A stretch of 64,000 nucleotides of DNA. Origin: MPNO01 sp965200535 (GTDB lineage: Bacteria; Pseudomonadota; Alphaproteobacteria; MPNO01). Position 1 is the stretch's first letter. Every line of letters begins with the position of its first letter. Below, piece by piece: positions 26,580-34,265 of this stretch. The stretch lies in NCBI GenBank assembly GCA_965200535.1, contig CBDAUF010000002.1, forward strand, positions 1,612,001-1,676,000, written 5' to 3'. The translations under genes and the position numbers were made by a program. The notes below the pieces were generated by a model. That model was not told where the DNA came from. It worked only from the letters and a program-made list of their open reading frames with translations, and did not search any database.

Positions 26580-27263
26580 TTGATATACAATGATTATGAA
26601 TCCGATGCGAAAAGAGTTTATGAGTGTCTGGTCGGCGGCGGGATCGGGATCATCCCCACCGATGTCGGCTATGTGATCCTCGGCATTACGGGCCGGGCGA
26701 TCCGGGAAATCTTCAAGGTCAAGCGGCGCAAGCCCGAGAAGCTCAACGCCATGTGCGGCTGCCTCGAGATGCACCGCGACCTGCACATCCTCGACAGCGA
26801 CCGCCGCGCCGTTGTCTCGGCGATCGTGGAGGATGCCAACCTGCCGATGGGAACGGTTGCGCCGGCCCGGCTCGATCATCCGGCGCTGTCATCGCTCGAC
26901 AGGGACGTGCTCGACCAGACGACCGACGAGGGCACGATCGCGATGCTGCTCAACGCGGGCCCGCTGCTCGACACGCTGGCGCGGATTGCGTTCGCCGACA
27001 ACCGGCTGGTCATCGGCTCTTCCGCCAACATTTCGCTGCAGGGCGTGAAATTCCGCGCCGAGGACATCGAGCCCGAGATTCGCGCCGCCGCCGATATCGT
27101 CATCGATTACGGTCTCGCCCGCTGGAACCGCTACGGCAGGTCCTCAACGATGATCGACGCCGGCCGGTTGAGGGTGGTCCGCTACGGCTCGTGCTTCGAC
27201 CTGATCGACGACCTCCTGAAGCGCCGTTTCGGCATCGTCCTGCCGCCCGACCCGGCCGTCTGA
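26580..27263 (+). CDS. Sua5/YciO/YrdC-family protein (threonylcarbamoyl-AMP synthase-like)
   Basis: The 227 residues have the YrdC fold: LVGGGIGIIPTDVGYVILG (18-36) matches the ATP/threonine entry strand, FKVKRRKPEKLN the basic loop, SSANISLQG the conserved nucleotide-binding turn, and GRSSTMIDAGRLRVVRYGS the C-terminal strand pair. The basic loop is KRRKPEKL rather than the usual KxRP...PL, so this may be a YciO-type paralogue and not the essential Sua5. The start is TTG at 26580, one base after the upstream stop; no in-frame ATG gives a full domain. The first 60 bases are markedly AT-rich compared with surroundings. Pairing with TrmO suggests a shared tRNA-37 modification role. Confidence 0.83.
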   Translation: MIYNDYESDAKRVYECLVGGGIGIIPTDVGYVILGITGRAIREIFKVKRRKPEKLNAMCGCLEMHRDLHILDSDRRAVVSAIVEDANLPMGTVAPARLDHPALSSLDRDVLDQTTDEGTIAMLLNAGPLLDTLARIAFADNRLVIGSSANISLQGVKFRAEDIEPEIRAAADIVIDYGLARWNRYGRSSTMIDAGRLRVVRYGSCFDLIDDLLKRRFGIVLPPDPAV

Positions 27264-27340
27264 CGCACCTCTTCCGTTCGTCGAACCGGACCGCGTGGGC
27301 TACAGTACGGCCTCCACTTCAATTGCCAGGGAGGGCGTCG

Positions 27341-27745
27341 ATGGAACGGGAACACATCAACCCCGAGGGGATCTACAAGCACCCCGCGTTTACCCGCGTG
27401 GTCACCGTGAAGGGGCCGACCAAGCTGGTTTTCGTCGCCGGCCAGACCCCGTCCGACGAGAATTACCGGTGCGTCGCACCGGGCGACTATCTCGCGCAGT
27501 ACATTGCCGTGATGGAGAATCTCGAGGTCCAGCTCGAGGCCGCGGGGGCGACGTGGGACGACGTCGTCTACCGCCGCATCTTCGTCCTCGATGTCGATGA
27601 ATATCTGAGGATTTCGGGCGACCCGAGGACGCCGACATTCGGCGATCCGGACCGTCCGCCGCCTTCGACCATGGTCGGGGTGACCCGCCTCTCGAACCCA
27701 GAATTCCTGATCGAGATCGACCTTCTCGCCGTGGTCGAGGCCTGA
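27341..27745 (+). CDS. RidA/YjgF/YER057c-family protein
   Basis: A 134-residue member of the RidA family of trimeric enamine/imine deaminases or related hydrolases. The family layout is clear: NPEGIYKHPAFTRVVTV at the start, LVFVAGQTPSDENY, then YIAVMENLEVQLEAAGATWDDVVYRRIFVLDVDEY and PPSTMVGVTRLSNPEFLIEIDLLAVVEA at the end. The Arg that usually binds the substrate carboxylate (R105 in E. coli RidA) aligns with VTR near residue 115, although the order differs slightly. GGGAGG nine bases before ATG 27341 supports the start. A GCTACAGT (27299-27306) resembles an alphaproteobacterial -10, with a poor -35. It is likely a separate unit after the t6A pair. Confidence 0.9.
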   Translation: MEREHINPEGIYKHPAFTRVVTVKGPTKLVFVAGQTPSDENYRCVAPGDYLAQYIAVMENLEVQLEAAGATWDDVVYRRIFVLDVDEYLRISGDPRTPTFGDPDRPPPSTMVGVTRLSNPEFLIEIDLLAVVEA

Positions 27746-27776
27746 GCCCGGCCTGTCCGGGGAGGCAGTCGGCAAG

Positions 27777-27805
27777 TTGACGACCGATTCGGTATTGCCT
27801 ACCGT
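27777..27805 (+). promoter_or_regulatory. Putative TRAP operon promoter
   Basis: TTGACG (27777-27782), a 17-base spacer and TACCGT (27800-27805) lie upstream of the TRAP binding-protein gene, whose ATG is at 27899. The -35 is good and the -10 weak. Confidence 0.33.
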
Positions 27806-27817
27806 CCGGCCAACCTC

Positions 27818-27836
27818 GCCGGAACGCGATTCCGGC
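27818..27836 (+). promoter_or_regulatory. Leader hairpin before TRAP operon
   Basis: Perfect 7-bp inverted repeat GCCGGAA/TTCCGGC with a 5-base loop, located a few bases after the predicted promoter and 62 bases before the gene. It could be an operator or an mRNA leader structure. Confidence 0.3.
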
Positions 27837-27898
27837 GGTCGATGCGCCGTTCCGCCGGCGATAGTTCCGTTCGCGAGTCCGATCCAGGAGAACCAGTC

Positions 27899-28903
27899 AT
27901 GCAGAAAGCGATCGTTGGCACCCTAGCGGGTGTCGCCGTGGCCGCCCTCGCCGTCCCGGCCTTTGCCAAGTGCGACCCGGGGGAAATGGTCATCAAGTTC
28001 AGCCATGTGACCAATACCGACAAGCATCCGAAGGGCATCGCCGCAACGCTTCTCGAGAAGCGGGTAAACGCCGAGATGAACGGCAAGGCCTGCCTCACCG
28101 TCTATCCGAACTCGACACTCTACGATGACAACAAGGTGCTGGAGGCGATGCTGCAGGGGGATGTGCAGCTTGCCGCTCCGTCGCTGTCGAAGTTCGAAAA
28201 GTTCACCAAGAAATTCCGCATCTTCGATCTGCCGTTCATGTTCAAGGACATCGCGGCGGTCGACCGGTTCCAGAATTCGGAAGCCGGCCAGGCGTTGAAG
28301 GACTCGATGAAACGGCGCGGACTGCAGGGCCTCGAATTCTGGCACAACGGCATGAAGCAGATGTCGGCGCGCCGCCCGCTCATGGTGCCGGAGGACGCGA
28401 AGGGGCTGAAGTTCCGGGTCCAGCCGTCCGACGTTCTGGTCGCGCAGTTCAAGCAGCTCGGTTCCAACCCGCAGAAGATGGCCTTCAAGGAGGTCTACGG
28501 CGCGTTGCAGACCAAGGTCATCGACGGTCAGGAGAACACCTGGTCGAACATCTACGGCAAAAAGTTCTTCGAGGTGCAGGACGGCGTGACCGAGACCAAT
28601 CACGGCATCATCGACTACCTCGTGGTCGCCTCCACCGAATGGTGGAACGGCCTGCCCAAGGATGTCCGCGGCCAGCTCGCCAAGATCCTCAACGAGGTCA
28701 CGGTGCAGCGGAACAAGGAAGCCTGGTCCGTGAACCAGGAGAACAAGAAGAAGATCGCCGAGGCCGGCGGCAAGATCCGCACCCTCACCCCGCAGCAACG
28801 CCAAGCCTGGGTCGATGCGCTGCGCCCGGTGTGGGCGAAGTTCGAGAAGGACATCGGCGCCGATCTCATCAAGGCCGCGCAGGCCGCGAACGTCGGGAGC
28901 TGA
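27899..28903 (+). CDS. TRAP transporter solute-binding protein (DctP type)
   Basis: The 334-residue periplasmic binding protein captures a carboxylate for a TRAP transporter. The signal peptide is MQKAIVGTLAGVAVAALAVPAFA, cleaved before KCDPG. DctP-type features follow: IKFSHVTNTDKHPKGIAA, VYPNSTLYDDNKVLEAMLQGDVQLA, the conserved Arg in GLKFRVQPSDVLVAQFKQLGSNPQKM that binds the ligand carboxylate, and KEVYGALQTKVIDGQENTWSNIY. GGAG eight bases before ATG 27899 sets the start. It is the first gene of a complete P-Q-M set; a large hairpin follows its stop, as expected if the binding protein must be made in excess. The ligand cannot be read from sequence. Confidence 0.94.
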   Translation: MQKAIVGTLAGVAVAALAVPAFAKCDPGEMVIKFSHVTNTDKHPKGIAATLLEKRVNAEMNGKACLTVYPNSTLYDDNKVLEAMLQGDVQLAAPSLSKFEKFTKKFRIFDLPFMFKDIAAVDRFQNSEAGQALKDSMKRRGLQGLEFWHNGMKQMSARRPLMVPEDAKGLKFRVQPSDVLVAQFKQLGSNPQKMAFKEVYGALQTKVIDGQENTWSNIYGKKFFEVQDGVTETNHGIIDYLVVASTEWWNGLPKDVRGQLAKILNEVTVQRNKEAWSVNQENKKKIAEAGGKIRTLTPQQRQAWVDALRPVWAKFEKDIGADLIKAAQAANVGS

Positions 28904-28924
28904 GGCCTCGCGTTGTCGGACAAC

Positions 28925-28964
28925 CCGCGTCCCGGACCGTCATTGACGCTCATCCGGGACGCGG
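28925..28964 (+). terminator. Strong hairpin between TRAP binding-protein and permease genes
   Basis: A perfect 12-bp inverted repeat (CCGCGTCCCGGA at 28925-28936, its complement at 28953-28964) with a 16-base loop, 21 bases after the binding-protein stop and 48 before the DctQ start. There is no U-tract, so it is more likely an mRNA-stabilising or partial-attenuation structure than a full terminator. Confidence 0.6.
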
Positions 28965-29012
28965 CGCCCCTTTCGGGTTCGGGCCGCCGGCGTATCTGAC
29001 AGAGGGACGGGG

Positions 29013-29633
29013 ATGCCGGCGCCCTCAGGATCGAAAATCGCCGGTTTCGTCGACCGGCTCGAGGAGACGCTGATCGCCCTCCTCCTCGGCCTCATGACAG
29101 CGATCACCTTCGCCAACGTGATCGCGCGCTACGTGTTCAACGACAATATCCTGTGGGCGCTGGAGGCCACCGTCTTCCTGTTCGCCTGGATGGTGCTCCT
29201 CGGGGCGTCCTACGCGGCCAAACGGTCGCTGCACCTCGGCATCGACCTCCTCGTCAACGCGCTGAAACCGGCCGCCAGGCGCGTGCTCGGCCTAGTCTCC
29301 GTCCTCGCCTGCCTCGCCTTCTCGATCCTGCTGCTGATCGGGTCGTGGGACTACTGGTACCCCTTCGCGACCAAGCGCGCATTCCTCGAAGTCAACGACG
29401 TGCCGATGCCGGCGTTTCTCCAGTTTCTCGCCGACTGGTTCAACGAAGGCGAGGCGTACGAGAAGATGCCGCGCTTCATCCCCTACGCCGCGCTGCCGAT
29501 CGGCATGGCGCTCCTGACCTGGCGTTTCGTCGAGGCGGGCATCCGCATCGCGCAGGGCCGCCAGACGATGGTGATCGTCTCGCATGAAGCCGAGGACAAG
29601 CTGCGGGATACCGCTCCGGATATCGGACGATGA
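29013..29633 (+). CDS. TRAP transporter small permease (DctQ type)
   Basis: The 206-residue inner-membrane protein has four predicted transmembrane helices: LIALLLGLMTAITFANVIARYVF (about 20-42), ALEATVFLFAWMVLLGASYAA (about 49-69), VLGLVSVLACLAFSILLLIG (about 89-108) and YAALPIGMALLTWRFVEAG (about 157-175). The conserved Q-subunit segment NVIARYVFNDNILWALE and AKRSLHLGIDLL are present. Between helices 3 and 4 there is a longer hydrophilic loop than in minimal DctQ proteins. ATG at 29013 follows a GGGACGGGG ribosome site. The last four bases, ATGA (29630-29633), overlap the DctM start. Confidence 0.92.
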   Translation: MPAPSGSKIAGFVDRLEETLIALLLGLMTAITFANVIARYVFNDNILWALEATVFLFAWMVLLGASYAAKRSLHLGIDLLVNALKPAARRVLGLVSVLACLAFSILLLIGSWDYWYPFATKRAFLEVNDVPMPAFLQFLADWFNEGEAYEKMPRFIPYAALPIGMALLTWRFVEAGIRIAQGRQTMVIVSHEAEDKLRDTAPDIGR

Positions 29634-30994
29634 CGGTCGCCCTCCTGTTCGGCCTCGTCATCCTCCTGATGATCGTCGGGGTCCCGGTGGCGATCTCGCT
29701 CGGCCTCTCCAGCGTCCTGTTCCTGCTGGTCTATTCGGACGGTTCGCTCGCATCCATCGCGCAGACCCTGTTCTCGGCCTTCGACGGGCATTACACGCTG
29801 CTCGCCATCCCGTTCTTCATTCTCGCCTCCAGCTTCATGTCGACCGGGGGCGTTGCGCGCCGCATCATCCGTTTCGCGGTCGCTGTTGTCGGCCACATAA
29901 AGGGCGGGCTCGCGATCGCCTCGGTCTTCGCCTGCATGATGTTCGCGGCCCTTTCCGGGTCGTCGCCGGCGACGGTGATCGCCATCGGCTCGATCGTCAT
30001 CGCCGGCATGCGCGAGATGGGGTACTCCAAGGAGTTCGCCGCCGGCGTGATCTGCAATGCCGGCACGCTCGGCATCCTGATTCCGCCGTCGATCGTGATG
30101 GTGGTCTACGCCGCCGCGACCGATGTTTCCGTCGGGCGCATGTTCCTCGCGGGCATCCTGCCGGGCATCGTCGCCGGCCTGATGCTGATGGCCGGGATCT
30201 ACGTGACCGCGCGGGTGCGCGGCCTGCCGTCGCAGCCGTGGGCCGGCTGGCGCGAACTGATCGAGTCGGCCCGTGACGCGGTCTGGGGACTGCTTCTGAT
30301 CGGCATCATTCTCGGCGGCATCTACGGCGGGGTATTCACCCCGACGGAGGCGGCCGCGGTCGCCGCGGTCTACGCCTTTCTGATCGCCAACTTCGTCTAC
30401 CGCGACATGGGGCCGTTCGCCGAGCCCGGCGCCCGGGGGATGGCGCTCGTGGGGCGCGCGGCGAGCGTCCTGTGGCACCCGGATACCAGGAAGACCCTGC
30501 TCGAGGGCGGCAGGCTCACCGTCACCCTGATGTTCATCATCGCCAACGCGCTGATCCTGAAACACGTGCTGACCGAGGAACGGATCCCGCAGGAGATCGC
30601 CGAGGCGATGCTCGCCGCCGGGCTCGGTCCGATCCTCTTCCTCGTGGTGGTGAACGTGCTGCTCCTGATCGGCGGTCAGTTCATGGAACCCTCCGGGCTC
30701 CTGATCATCGTGGCGCCGCTGGTGTTTCCGATCGCCGTCGAACTCGGGATCGACCCGATCCATCTCGGCATCATCATGGTGGTCAACATGGAGATCGGCA
30801 TGATTACCCCGCCGGTCGGCCTGAACCTGTTCGTGACCGCAGGGGTGGCCTCGATGTCGGTGATGAACGTGGTCCGCGCCGCCCTGCCCTGGGTCGGCAT
30901 CATGTTCCTGTTCCTGATTCTGGTGACCTACGTGCCGTGGCTCTCGACCTCGATTCCGACCGCCCTGATGGGGCCGGAGATCATCACCAGATAA
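29630..30994 (+). CDS. TRAP transporter large permease (DctM type)
   Basis: The 454-residue inner-membrane protein has about twelve hydrophobic helices and forms the sodium-driven translocation path. Family motifs include VALLFGLVILLMIVGVPVAISLGLS at the start, YTLLAIPFFILASSFMSTGG, FAALSGSSPATVIAIGSIV, the re-entrant-loop region CNAGTLGILIPPSIVMVVYA, VFTPTEAAAVAAVYAF and ITPPVGLNLFVTAGVA near the end. It starts in an ATGA overlap with the DctQ gene. An insertion of around 30 residues (VYRDMGPFAEPGARG...HPDTRKTLLEGG) links the two halves. It converges on the quinone oxidoreductase gene, 51 bp away. Confidence 0.95.
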   Translation: MTVALLFGLVILLMIVGVPVAISLGLSSVLFLLVYSDGSLASIAQTLFSAFDGHYTLLAIPFFILASSFMSTGGVARRIIRFAVAVVGHIKGGLAIASVFACMMFAALSGSSPATVIAIGSIVIAGMREMGYSKEFAAGVICNAGTLGILIPPSIVMVVYAAATDVSVGRMFLAGILPGIVAGLMLMAGIYVTARVRGLPSQPWAGWRELIESARDAVWGLLLIGIILGGIYGGVFTPTEAAAVAAVYAFLIANFVYRDMGPFAEPGARGMALVGRAASVLWHPDTRKTLLEGGRLTVTLMFIIANALILKHVLTEERIPQEIAEAMLAAGLGPILFLVVVNVLLLIGGQFMEPSGLLIIVAPLVFPIAVELGIDPIHLGIIMVVNMEIGMITPPVGLNLFVTAGVASMSVMNVVRAALPWVGIMFLFLILVTYVPWLSTSIPTALMGPEIITR

Positions 30995-31045
30995 GACCCG
31001 TCAGCCGTCCTCCGCCGGATTCCTCTCCCGTCGGAGTGGAGGCGG

Positions 31046-32038
31046 CTAGCAACCGCCGTCCATGCCGAGGATCACCTTGCCGCGCACTTCGCGGCGGCGG
31101 ATCACATCGAACGCCTCGACATAACTCTCCATCGGCAGGACGGCCTGGACCGGGATCGCGATCTTGCCCTCGCGGTAGAGGTCGAAGAGTTCGCCCTGGA
31201 CGCGCTGTACCCAATCCGGGTCGCGGTCGCGGTACGCCGCCCAGTTCACACCGGTGACGGAGATCACCTTCAGCAGCGCGTAGTTTGTCCTGAAGGTCGG
31301 TATCGTTCCGCCGGTAAAACCGACGACCACGATTCGTCCGCCGAAATCGAGGGCGCGAACCGCGCCGTCGAAAACCTCGCCGCCGACGATCTCGATGACA
31401 ACATCGACGGCGCCGCAGGCGTCCCTCACCTGATCCCTGATCGAATCGCGCAGGTCGGGGGTCGTGAGATCGATCACATGATCGGCGCCGTTGGCGAGTG
31501 CGACATCGGCTTTCGACATCGTGGTGACGCCGGCGAGCACGGTGCAGCCGAACGCCTTGGCAAGCTGGAGAGCCGCGATACCGACACTGCCGGTCGCCGC
31601 GGTGACCAGCACCCGCTCGCCGGATTCGACCCCGGCGCGGGCGACGAGGGCGAAGTGGGCCGTCTGATAGGCTATGCCGACCGCCGCAGCTTCATCGAAG
31701 CCCATACCGTCCGGCATCGGGAAACAGTGGTCAGCCGGAAGCGCCAGCCGTTCGGCATAGGTGCCCCATTCGACCTGCACCATGACCCGGTCGCCGACCG
31801 ACAACCCGTCGACGCCGTCGCCGAGGGCCGCGACAACGCCCGCCCCTTCCTTCCCCGGCACGAACGGATGCGGCGGAATGATCTGGTACTTTCCCTCGAT
31901 CACCAGAAGGTCGGGAAAGTTGACCGCCGCCGCCCTGATGTCGACCAGCACTTCTCCCGGACCCGGAGCGGGATCGGGCAGGGTCTCGATCGCCAGATCT
32001 TCCGGCGTTCCGACAGAATTGGCGACGATGGCACGCAT
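31046..32038 (-). CDS. NADPH:quinone oxidoreductase-type MDR protein
   Basis: A 330-residue zinc-free MDR oxidoreductase. Typical segments are AAAVNFPDLLVIEGKYQ (about 36-52), PFVPGKEGAGVV, GIAYQTAHFALVARAG (about 124-139), the nucleotide-binding VTAATGSVGIAALQLAKA (about 147-164) and GRIVVVGFTGG. Such enzymes reduce quinones or enones with NADPH; the real substrate is open. ATG at 32038 begins at the conserved MRAIV; upstream open frame is Gln/Arg/Ala-rich. Divergent from ald with 83 bp between the starts, where a short palindrome lies. Confidence 0.9.
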   Translation of the reverse strand: MRAIVANSVGTPEDLAIETLPDPAPGPGEVLVDIRAAAVNFPDLLVIEGKYQIIPPHPFVPGKEGAGVVAALGDGVDGLSVGDRVMVQVEWGTYAERLALPADHCFPMPDGMGFDEAAAVGIAYQTAHFALVARAGVESGERVLVTAATGSVGIAALQLAKAFGCTVLAGVTTMSKADVALANGADHVIDLTTPDLRDSIRDQVRDACGAVDVVIEIVGGEVFDGAVRALDFGGRIVVVGFTGGTIPTFRTNYALLKVISVTGVNWAAYRDRDPDWVQRVQGELFDLYREGKIAIPVQAVLPMESYVEAFDVIRRREVRGKVILGMDGGC

Positions 32039-32072
32039 CCGTTGGCTCCTGGCGGCCGCTGCGGCACGACCC

Positions 32073-32086
32073 GTTTGCTGGCAAAC
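32073..32086. promoter_or_regulatory. Short palindrome between divergent oxidoreductase and ald genes
   Basis: GTTTGC-TG-GCAAAC is a perfect 6+6 inverted repeat located 35 bases from each start codon, a plausible operator position for a shared regulator. Only the symmetry and the position support it. Confidence 0.3.
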
Positions 32087-32121
32087 CGGCGCCGACTGGC
32101 ATAAGACATGCACGGGGACCG

Positions 32122-33276
32122 ATGGCGGTCCATTTGAAACCGGTGAGGAAGAGTCCCATTCTAGTCGGCGTTCCCAGAGAGATTAAGACGGAAGAGCATC
32201 GCGTCGGCATGACGCCGGAGGCGGTCGGCGCCCTGGTTCGCGCCGGCCACGATGCGATCGTCGAGACCGGCGCCGCCCATCGGATCGGCATCGACGATGC
32301 GGACTACATCGCTGCCGGCGCGCGAATCGCCGCCGACGCGCGCGAGGTATTCGCCGGGGTGGACATGATCGTGAAGGTCAAGGAGCCGCAGCCGGCCGAG
32401 TTCGGGCTGCTGCGCGAAGGGCAGATCCTGTTCACCTTTCTGCATCTGGCGCCGGATCCGGCGCAAACGCAGGCCCTGATCGATTGCGGCTGCACGGCGA
32501 TCGCCTACGAGACCGTGACGGACGATTTCGGAGGCCTGCCGCTGCTCGCTCCGATGAGCGAGGTCGCGGGCCGGATGGCGGTCCAGGCCGGCGCCCATTG
32601 CCTGGAGACGGAGCATGGCGGGCGCGGCGTTCTCCTCGGCGGCGTCCCCGGTGTCCGGCCCGGCAAGGTGGCCATCATCGGCGGCGGCGTGGTCGGCGCC
32701 AATGCGGCGCTGGTCGCCAGCGGGCTGGGCGCGTCGATCACCGTGCTCGATACCTCGCTCCGCCGTCTTGCCGAACTCGACCTGCTGTTCCACAGCCGCA
32801 TCGCGACCCGCCATTCCACGCCCGACGCCATCGAACAGGAGGTGCTGGAAGCCGATCTGGTGGTCGGCGCGGTGCTGATTCCCGGCGCCGCCGCACCGCG
32901 GCTGGTGACCCGCGAGATGGTGCGCCTCATGAAGCGCGGGTCGGTCATCGTCGACGTTGCGATCGACCAGGGCGGGTGCTGCGAGACGAGCCGTCCGACC
33001 ACCCATTCCGACCCGAGCTACACCATCGACGGGGTCGTGCATTACTGCGTTGCCAACATGCCCAGCGCGGTCGCCAGGACATCGACCTTCGCCCTGAACA
33101 ACGCGACGCTCCCGTTCATCCGCAGACTGGCCGCGCTCGGGTGCCGCGATGCGCTGCTCCAGGACCCGCATCTCCTCGCGGGGCTCAACGTCCACCGCGG
33201 GCGGCTGGTCTGCCGCGCGGTCGCGGAGGCCCAGGACCGCGATTACATCTCCGCGCGCGAGGCGCTCGCCGTCTGA
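32122..33276 (+). CDS. ald: Alanine dehydrogenase
   Basis: The 384-residue NAD-dependent enzyme interconverts L-alanine and pyruvate plus ammonia. Conserved regions are VGVPREIKTEEHRVGMTPEAV (about residues 15-35, with the substrate-binding Arg), DMIVKVKEPQPAEF (the catalytic Lys), APMSEVAGRMAVQAGAHCLE, the Rossmann motif IGGGVVGANAALVA (about 189-202), SVIVDVAIDQGGCCETSRPTTHSDPSY and HYCVANMPSAVARTSTFALNNATLPF. It is about ten residues longer at the N-terminus than the usual 370; ATG at 32122 has GGGGA upstream, so the extension is probably real. It is the first gene of a plus-strand group. Confidence 0.95.
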   Translation: MAVHLKPVRKSPILVGVPREIKTEEHRVGMTPEAVGALVRAGHDAIVETGAAHRIGIDDADYIAAGARIAADAREVFAGVDMIVKVKEPQPAEFGLLREGQILFTFLHLAPDPAQTQALIDCGCTAIAYETVTDDFGGLPLLAPMSEVAGRMAVQAGAHCLETEHGGRGVLLGGVPGVRPGKVAIIGGGVVGANAALVASGLGASITVLDTSLRRLAELDLLFHSRIATRHSTPDAIEQEVLEADLVVGAVLIPGAAAPRLVTREMVRLMKRGSVIVDVAIDQGGCCETSRPTTHSDPSYTIDGVVHYCVANMPSAVARTSTFALNNATLPFIRRLAALGCRDALLQDPHLLAGLNVHRGRLVCRAVAEAQDRDYISAREALAV

Positions 33277-33359
33277 CCGGGGGTCCGCCGCCGTTTCGCG
33301 CCCGTTTGCGGCGCGATAGGATGCGTCATCCATCACATGGCGGGAGGGGTTGGAGCGCG

Positions 33360-34265
33360 ATGGACGCCGGTACCGTCGGCATCGTCGGTCTCGGGGCAAT
33401 GGGCCGACCGATGGCGGAGCGCATTGCCGCCGCGGGATATCCGCTGGTGCTCCACGATACTGTCCCGGAACGCACGGCCGAAGCCGCGGAGGCCACGTGC
33501 GGGCGGGCGGCGGACAGCGCCCGGGCTGTCGCTGCCGCATCCGGCATCGTCATCGTCATGCTCCCGACCGGCGCCGATGTGACCCGCGCGGCGCTCGGTC
33601 CGGGCGGCATCGCCGACGGGTTCGGCGACGGCGGAACCCTGATAGACATGAGTTCCTCCGAACCCTCCGGCACGGTCGCGCTGGCCAGGGTGCTGGCGGA
33701 GCGCTGTATCGGCATGATCGACGCGCCGGTTTCCGGCGGCCGCAAGGGCGCGGTCGAAGGCACGCTGACCATCATGGCCGGCGGGGACGCCGCGCTCGTC
33801 GAGCGTTGCCGGCCGGTGCTGGAGACGATGGGAAAGCGCATCGTTCGCACCGGGGCCATCGGTTCGGGCCACGCGCTCAAGGCGCTCAACAACACGATCA
33901 GCGCGGCGGGCCTGCTGATCGCGGCCGAGGCGTTTCTCGTCGGCAAGCGGTTCGGTCTGGACCCCGAGGCGATGGCCGAGGCCGTCAACGCATCGACCGG
34001 CATGAATCATGCGACGCTCAACAAGCTCGCCCCGTTCGTCTTCTCGCGGCGCTTCGATTCCGGATTTTCGCTGGACCTGATGGTCAAGGACCTCGACATC
34101 GCCCTCGGCCTCGCCGAAGACACCGGGACCGCCGTGCCCTTCGCCGCGCTCAGCCGGGAACTCTGGAACCAGGCCAGACAGGATCTCGAACCCGGACGCG
34201 ACCACACGGAAATCGTGCGCTGGCTCGAACGGCTCGCCCGCGAAGAGCTCCGGCCGGGTCGGTGA
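33360..34265 (+). CDS. 3-Hydroxyisobutyrate dehydrogenase-family (beta-hydroxyacid) dehydrogenase
   Basis: The 301-residue NAD(P)-dependent beta-hydroxyacid dehydrogenase carries the N-terminal GIVGLGAMGRPMAERIAAAGYPL (7-29), the substrate-binding APVSGGRKGAVEGTLTIMAGG (split at about 122-142), the catalytic Lys in GSGHALKALNN (about 165-175) and the C-terminal DLMVKDLDIALGLAEDTGTAVPF. The Arg/Lys choice after strand 2 is not clear, so cofactor preference is open. Substrates in the family include 3-hydroxyisobutyrate, tartronate semialdehyde and L-serine. It lies 83 bp after ald and its TGA overlaps the GTG of the transporter gene, so it is coupled to that gene. Confidence 0.9.
   Translation: MDAGTVGIVGLGAMGRPMAERIAAAGYPLVLHDTVPERTAEAAEATCGRAADSARAVAAASGIVIVMLPTGADVTRAALGPGGIADGFGDGGTLIDMSSSEPSGTVALARVLAERCIGMIDAPVSGGRKGAVEGTLTIMAGGDAALVERCRPVLETMGKRIVRTGAIGSGHALKALNNTISAAGLLIAAEAFLVGKRFGLDPEAMAEAVNASTGMNHATLNKLAPFVFSRRFDSGFSLDLMVKDLDIALGLAEDTGTAVPFAALSRELWNQARQDLEPGRDHTEIVRWLERLAREELRPGR

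Noticed and set aside
31003..31047. Possible bidirectional terminator between DctM and the quinone oxidoreductase
   Set aside because: The AGCCG(T)CCTCC/GGAGGCGGCT pairing has a bulge, a loop of more than 20 bases and no T-tract.
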